A stretch of DNA of 64,000 bases from Gemmatimonadota bacterium (GTDB taxonomy: Bacteria > Gemmatimonadota > Gemmatimonadetes > Longimicrobiales > Gaopeijiaceae): NCBI GenBank assembly GCA_029262115.1, contig JAJCZZ010000026.1, positions 37,510-101,509 of the forward strand. The letters run 5' to 3'. The notes beneath the pieces are model-generated. The model searched no databases, was not told the origin of the DNA, and saw nothing but the letters and a program-made list of their open reading frames with translations. Both the position numbers and the translations under genes were made by a program. Below are positions 60,601 through 64,000 of the stretch, in pieces; positions within the stretch are counted from its first letter, which is position 1; each line of letters starts with the position of its first letter.

Positions 60601-62812
60601 CTCGTCGCTCCTTCTCAAGAAGGGCAACTACCGCTCGATGGCGGGAGGCGACGGGGCGTGCATGGGGTGCGGCGAGAAGACCGCCGTGCACCTTGTGACG
60701 TCGACGGTCGAGGCGCTGATGCAGCCCCGCGTGAAGGCCCTGCTCGAGCGCGCCGAAGGGCTCGCCCGGGAGTTGGAGGAGATGGAGAGGTCGATGGTGG
60801 GCGCGGCGGCGGATCTGTCGGCGACCGATTCCGCCATACCCGTGACCCTTTCCCCCGAGGACCACGAGCGCCTCGGCCTGCTGCAGCGCACCCGGGAGGA
60901 GTTGGAACGGCTCGCCTGGCTCTATACGCAGGGGCCGTCCGGACGCGGACGGGTGAGTCTGGCCATCACCAACTCCACCGGCTGCAGTTCGGTGTGGGGC
61001 AGCACCTATCCCTACAATCCGTACCCGTTCCCCTGGGTCAACCACCTGTTCCAGGACGCGCCCTCCATCGCCATCGGCGTCTTTGAGGGGCATATGCGGA
61101 AGATGGGCGACCACTTCCTCATGCTGCGGCGCGCCCAGGATCTCGTGGATGGTGACTACGATGCGGACGCGTTCCGGGCATTCGCCGAGGCGTTCGACTG
61201 GCGGCAGTTCGACGACCGAGAATTCAAGCTCTGCCCCCCGATCCTGTGCATCGGCGGCGACGGAGCCATGCTCGATATCGGGTTCCAGAACCTCTCCCGA
61301 CTCATGGCGAGCGGGAAGCCCATCCGGGTCATGGTGCTGGACACCCAGGTCTACTCCAACACCGGTGGTCAAGCCTGCACGAGCGGGTTCACCGGTCAGG
61401 TGGCCGACATGAGCGCCTGGGGAAAGGCCGAACACGGGAAGTCGGAGGTCCGGAAGGAGCTGGCCTTCATCGCCATGGCCCACAGAGGCGTGTACGTGCA
61501 CCAGTCCTCTCAGGCCTCCGCTTCCCACCTCATCGAGGGCGTCATCCGCGGGCTGAACAGCCGGCGGCCGGCCGTCTTCAACATCTACACGCCGTGCCCC
61601 GTGGAGCACGGTCTGGCCGATGAGTGGGCGCCCACGGCCGCTCGCCTGGCGCTTGAGGGGCGGGCGTTTCCGTTCCTCACGTACGACCCCGACGGAGGCC
61701 CCGACCTGGCGGACTGCCTCAGCCTGGACGGCAACCCGGCGGTGGACGAGGTGTGGCCCACCTACGATTTGAAGTACCTGGACGACGACGGTGAGGAGGC
61801 GAGCATGACGCTGCCCCTCACGAGCGCCGATTGGGCCGCCACCGAGGTCCGTTTCCGGAAGAACTTCTCGGAGTTGCGCCGAGACGACTGGACGGACGAT
61901 GTCGTTCCGTTCCACGAGTTTCTCGAGTTGACCCATGAGGATCGTGTCGGGAAAAGGCCGTTCATCTGGACGCTCGATAGGGATCGCCGGCTCACTCGCC
62001 TCCAGGTCTCCAATGAGATGGTGCTTCTGGCCGAGGACCGCTTGAGCTTCTGGCACCAGCTCCGAGAGATGGCCGGTATGGACGTGCCGGAGTCGGTGCG
62101 CGATGGGGTGACCCGGAGCCTGGAGGCCGACTTCCGGAACAGGGTCGAGGGACTGAAGGCCGAATACGAGGCGCGGCTGACCGAGCTCCGCGACAGCTAT
62201 CCCCGGGCCATCGCCCGACGCATGGCCGAGGGGCTGCTGGCGATGTCCGACGGTGACCTGACGGTAAGGGACCTCCTCACCCGGGCCGAGACCACGCCGG
62301 GTCTCGAGCCCATCGGACCCGTGTTCGGCTTCGAGACGGGTGGGGCGGCAGGCGCGAACGAGGGTGGTGCATCGCGGGGGGGTACGTCCAACGACGGGAT
62401 CGCCCGCGCGGGGGGCGACGGTTCCGCCCGCAACGGGTCCGGCGCCGCATCCTCCGGCCCGGAAGGCGGCGGGTCCTGGCACGACGGCGCCCCCACGGCA
62501 ATCGAGACGCCCACTCCGTCGGTGAGCGACGCGGCCGCCGCACCGGACGACGACGACGACCTCCGGATGGATCCGTGGATCGAAACCGCCCGATGCACCT
62601 CATGCAACGAATGCACCAACATCAACGGACGCCTGTTCGCGTATGACGAGAACAAGCAGGCATACATCGCGGATGCGCACGCTGGCACCTACGCACAGAT
62701 CGTGCAGGCAGCCGAGCGCTGCCCGGCCGGCATCATCCATCCCGGCGACCCCGTGAATCTGGCCGAGAAGGGCCTGGACAAATGGGTCGAGCGGGCGGCC
62801 CCCTTCAACTGA
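57614..62812 (+). CDS. Giant pyruvate:ferredoxin oxidoreductase-like fusion
   Basis: The product has 1732 residues, about 550 longer than ordinary single-chain PFOR/NifJ (about 1180). Domains in order: pyrimidine-binding domain (AYPITPSTQMGEGWA), gamma domain (RIHSVGGWGAITMGKN, about 510), two ferredoxin motifs (CTGCSQCWVQCP about 800, CKGCNICVEVCP about 937) and a thiamine-diphosphate domain (GACMGCGEKTAVHL; ITNSTGCSSVWGSTYPYNP; GGDGAMLDIGFQNL about 1214; DTQVYSNTGGQACTSG). A further helical region (about 1400-1560), a Gly/Ser-rich linker and a C-terminal ferredoxin (CTSCNEC ... ERCPAG, from about 1660) follow. It likely oxidises a 2-oxoacid with CoA and feeds Rnf. The actual substrate is uncertain. 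Confidence 0.88.
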   Translation: MSRSDSKGRPATAELTPVWPGVSAATDGTGAVVHAETLASEAAGAYPITPSTQMGEGWAAAVAAGKTNVNGRRLLFFEPEGEHAAAAVTAGMSMTGLRAANFSSGQGIAYMHESLYAATGKRLTYVLNVAARAMTKHALNVHAGHDDYHAVDDTGFFQLFARDVQSAGDFSLIAHRIAELSLNPGLSAQDGFLTSHVIESVRLPEPEVIRSYLGDPSDIIDTPTPAQRLTFGERRRRIPELFSVDYPAMLGTVQNQDSYAQGVAAQRPFYFDHLPEITDQAMEEWAELTGRRYARAMGYRTEGAEWVLAGQGSVVPNLEVVAEYLRKERGLAVGVLDVTMFRPFPADLVTLLLGGARAVTVFERCDQPLAVDPPLLREIRAAMSQAVENGRAARAGGRRGRAAVQRPAPFPRLAVLTPDDVPDFYSAGFGFGSRDLQPGDIIAAVENMLPDGRNQRQFYLGIDFIRKGTRLPKLRIWQEQLLDAYPHLEGLSLESASDVNLLPPGSVALRIHSVGGWGAITMGKNVTMTAFELFGLHVKANPKYGSEKKGQPTTFYSVMAREPVLLNAELKHVNVVLAPDGNVFGHSDPLAGMEEGGVFVIQSHEDPEAVWRSFPAEARRAVRENAIRVWTLDAFGIASDEASDPELRYRMQGVAFMGAFFRCAPLVEREGIGEDELFAGIQAQIEAKFGKLGQRVVDDNMRVIRRGWDEVREVPTDAEVTDEVTAAVPGGRLPSLLDSPDAEEGLGNPGRFFEQVCALCAMGQDPVADPFAAISAIPAATSSVRDMTSIRFEVPDFVADRCTGCSQCWVQCPDAAIPGLVVELEELFDTAIRTSGNGRPLNRMKQVSKHLARESRKIIGGRPFTTFADVAGSAYGNVVDKLGWDPEKRTELDAEWAKVYPTLSEFPLARTAPFFDLPEGKEKGAGALLAITINPEACKGCNICVEVCPENALITIKQDDEIVDRLRRNWKFWERLPDTDDRYVQVRNLDEGIGVLSSLLLKKGNYRSMAGGDGACMGCGEKTAVHLVTSTVEALMQPRVKALLERAEGLARELEEMERSMVGAAADLSATDSAIPVTLSPEDHERLGLLQRTREELERLAWLYTQGPSGRGRVSLAITNSTGCSSVWGSTYPYNPYPFPWVNHLFQDAPSIAIGVFEGHMRKMGDHFLMLRRAQDLVDGDYDADAFRAFAEAFDWRQFDDREFKLCPPILCIGGDGAMLDIGFQNLSRLMASGKPIRVMVLDTQVYSNTGGQACTSGFTGQVADMSAWGKAEHGKSEVRKELAFIAMAHRGVYVHQSSQASASHLIEGVIRGLNSRRPAVFNIYTPCPVEHGLADEWAPTAARLALEGRAFPFLTYDPDGGPDLADCLSLDGNPAVDEVWPTYDLKYLDDDGEEASMTLPLTSADWAATEVRFRKNFSELRRDDWTDDVVPFHEFLELTHEDRVGKRPFIWTLDRDRRLTRLQVSNEMVLLAEDRLSFWHQLREMAGMDVPESVRDGVTRSLEADFRNRVEGLKAEYEARLTELRDSYPRAIARRMAEGLLAMSDGDLTVRDLLTRAETTPGLEPIGPVFGFETGGAAGANEGGASRGGTSNDGIARAGGDGSARNGSGAASSGPEGGGSWHDGAPTAIETPTPSVSDAAAAPDDDDDLRMDPWIETARCTSCNECTNINGRLFAYDENKQAYIADAHAGTYAQIVQAAERCPAGIIHPGDPVNLAEKGLDKWVERAAPFN

Positions 62813-62819
62813 GGTCGCC

Positions 62820-64000
62820 GTGCTCGACCTCCTTCGTCGCACGTTCCGACACGGCGTCCATCCGCCCGACTCGAAGACGCTCACCGAGCATCTGACGGTA
62901 CGGAGGATGCCGTTCCCCGAGCGGATCGTGCTCCCCCTGCGGCAACATGCCGGCGCCCCGGCGCGGGCGGCGGTACGTCCGGGCGACCGGGTGGAGCGCG
63001 GTGACCTTGTCGCCCACGCGGACGGCTTCGTGTCGGTGCCGATCCACGCCTCGGCGGCGGGCACCGTGGTCGATATCGACTGGTGGCCGCACCCCGACGG
63101 CTCCATGGCCGAAGCGGTCATCATCGACGTGGAGACCTTCAGCCCGCAGGTACCTCGCCCCCGACTGGTGCCGGACTGGGCCGGGCTGTCGCCCGATGAG
63201 GTGCGCAGCGCGGTGCAGCACGCCGGAGTGGTGGGCCTCGGCGGTGCCGCGTTCCCCACCCACGTGAAGCTCTCGCCGCCGGCCGAACACCCCATCGAAT
63301 GGCTTCTCGTGAATGGGGCCGAGTGCGAGCCGTATCTCACCACCGATCACCGGACGATGGTCGAGTACCCGGAGCGGGTGCACTTCGGGGTCCGCATCAT
63401 GATGCAGTGCCTCGGCGTGAAGCGCGCGGTCATCGGCGTGGAGCGCAACAAGCCCGACGCCATTGCCGCGCTGGAGCGCACGCGCCCACCGGATCTCGAC
63501 ATTACCGTCGTGCCCCTCGTGGTGAAGTATCCGCAGGGCGCGGAAAAGATGCTGATCCACGTCGTGACGGGGCGGGAGGTTCCCTCGGGTAAGCTCCCCA
63601 TGCACGTCGGCGCCGTGGTCCAGAACGTCGGCTCGATCGCCACCATCGCGGAAGTGTTCGAGACCGGGCTGCCGCTGGTCGAGCGGATCGTCACCATCAC
63701 CGGACCCGGAGTGGTGCGCCCGGCGAACCTCATCGTGCCGGTGGGCACCATGCTGGGCGATGTCCTGGACTTCTGCGGCGGCGTGACGGACGACGCGGCC
63801 GAGATCGTCTTCGGGGGCCCGATGATGGGCTCGAGCCAGCCCGAACTACGCACCCCCTTGATCAAGGGGACCACCGGCGTGGTCGTTCTGCGCGAGCGGG
63901 ACGTGAAGCCCAAGCAGACGTACGCGTGCATCCGGTGCGGGCACTGCCTGGAGGCCTGTCCGGTCTTCCTCGATCCGGCCGGCCTGGGGCGGCTGGCGCG
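62820..64000 (+). CDS. rnfC: Rnf complex subunit RnfC (partial)
   Basis: A GTG at 62820, seven bases after the giant oxidoreductase stop, opens a frame that runs off the right edge with at least 393 codons. It has the RnfC N-terminal domain (VLPLRQHAGAPARAAVRPGD, VSVPIHASAAGTVVDID), the Rossmann-like core (GVVGLGGAAFPTHVKLSPP, LLVNGAECEPYLTTDHRTM, QNVGSIATIAEVF) and the first [4Fe-4S] motif CIRCGHCLEACP (about residue 370). RnfC binds FMN and NADH and is the NAD side of the complex. Further rnf genes (D, G, E, A) are expected to the right. Confidence 0.92.
   Translation, partial: MLDLLRRTFRHGVHPPDSKTLTEHLTVRRMPFPERIVLPLRQHAGAPARAAVRPGDRVERGDLVAHADGFVSVPIHASAAGTVVDIDWWPHPDGSMAEAVIIDVETFSPQVPRPRLVPDWAGLSPDEVRSAVQHAGVVGLGGAAFPTHVKLSPPAEHPIEWLLVNGAECEPYLTTDHRTMVEYPERVHFGVRIMMQCLGVKRAVIGVERNKPDAIAALERTRPPDLDITVVPLVVKYPQGAEKMLIHVVTGREVPSGKLPMHVGAVVQNVGSIATIAEVFETGLPLVERIVTITGPGVVRPANLIVPVGTMLGDVLDFCGGVTDDAAEIVFGGPMMGSSQPELRTPLIKGTTGVVVLRERDVKPKQTYACIRCGHCLEACPVFLDPAGLGRLA

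Noticed and set aside
1..64000. tRNA, rRNA, CRISPR, insertion sequence or prophage genes
   Set aside because: I looked for cloverleaf ends, regular spaced repeats, transposase and integrase motifs and saw none convincing. A covariance or profile search could still find a small RNA that I missed.

Overview
The window is a GC-rich (roughly two-thirds G+C by eye) stretch of a bacterial chromosome. Its coding style points to Gemmatimonadota or a close relative: several 6-bladed beta-propeller secreted proteins, a PadR regulator coupled to an ADOP-type duplicated permease, a ribosomal protein S1 with long acidic tails, and frequent ATGA/GTGA/TAGTG gene overlaps. The phylum is inferred from gene content only. 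I saw no rRNA, tRNA, CRISPR array, insertion sequence or phage gene.

Region 1 (1-6.1 kb): a two-domain methyltransferase running off the left edge, a divergent HPr-kinase-like P-loop protein, and a minus-strand pair of an ABC exporter and a B12-binding radical SAM enzyme. Region 2 (6.2-18.3 kb): a tightly overlapping ten-gene exopolysaccharide operon of the Wzx/Wzy type (Wza-like export protein, Wzz-like co-polymerase, initiating sugar-phosphate transferase, flippase, polymerase/ligase, five family-4 glycosyltransferases), ending in a broken propeller lipoprotein gene.

Region 3 (18.3-27.5 kb) is an accessory island between the polysaccharide operon and rpsA. It holds decayed or frameshifted propeller genes, a toxin-antitoxin pair, DUF4926 with a possible DUF6883 remnant, PadR plus an ADOP permease, and a frameshifted GNAT acetyltransferase. 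Three copies of a repeat starting AAGGGTTCCGA punctuate it. Region 4 (27.5-35.6 kb) returns to core genes: rpsA, a periplasmic-binding-fold lipoprotein, a propionyl-CoA-carboxylase-type beta subunit, a small membrane protein and another frameshifted propeller gene.

Region 5 (35.7-46 kb) is a glycogen/alpha-glucan locus: a pullulanase-like GH13 enzyme, MalQ and GlgA on one strand, a divergent GlgB, and GlgP. It covers chain building, branching, phosphorolysis, debranching and glucanotransfer; glgC is not in the window.

Region 6 (46.3-64 kb) is the most unusual part. A minus-strand operon encodes a heme-copper oxidoreductase (subunit I with Gln where oxidases have the cross-linked Tyr, a CuA subunit II, a tiny membrane subunit and a membrane-fused SCO protein). 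Divergent from it, across a palindromic operator-like site, is a gene fusing a di-heme cytochrome b to two [4Fe-4S] ferredoxin motifs and an FlpD/MvhD domain, followed by an unknown secreted protein and a CopD-like membrane protein. Then comes an apparent operon of korA, korB, an unknown 370-residue protein, rnfB, a giant 1732-residue pyruvate:ferredoxin-oxidoreductase-like fusion and rnfC (cut by the right edge). Together these look like machinery that makes or uses low-potential ferredoxin electrons and exchanges them with the membrane quinone/cytochrome pool.
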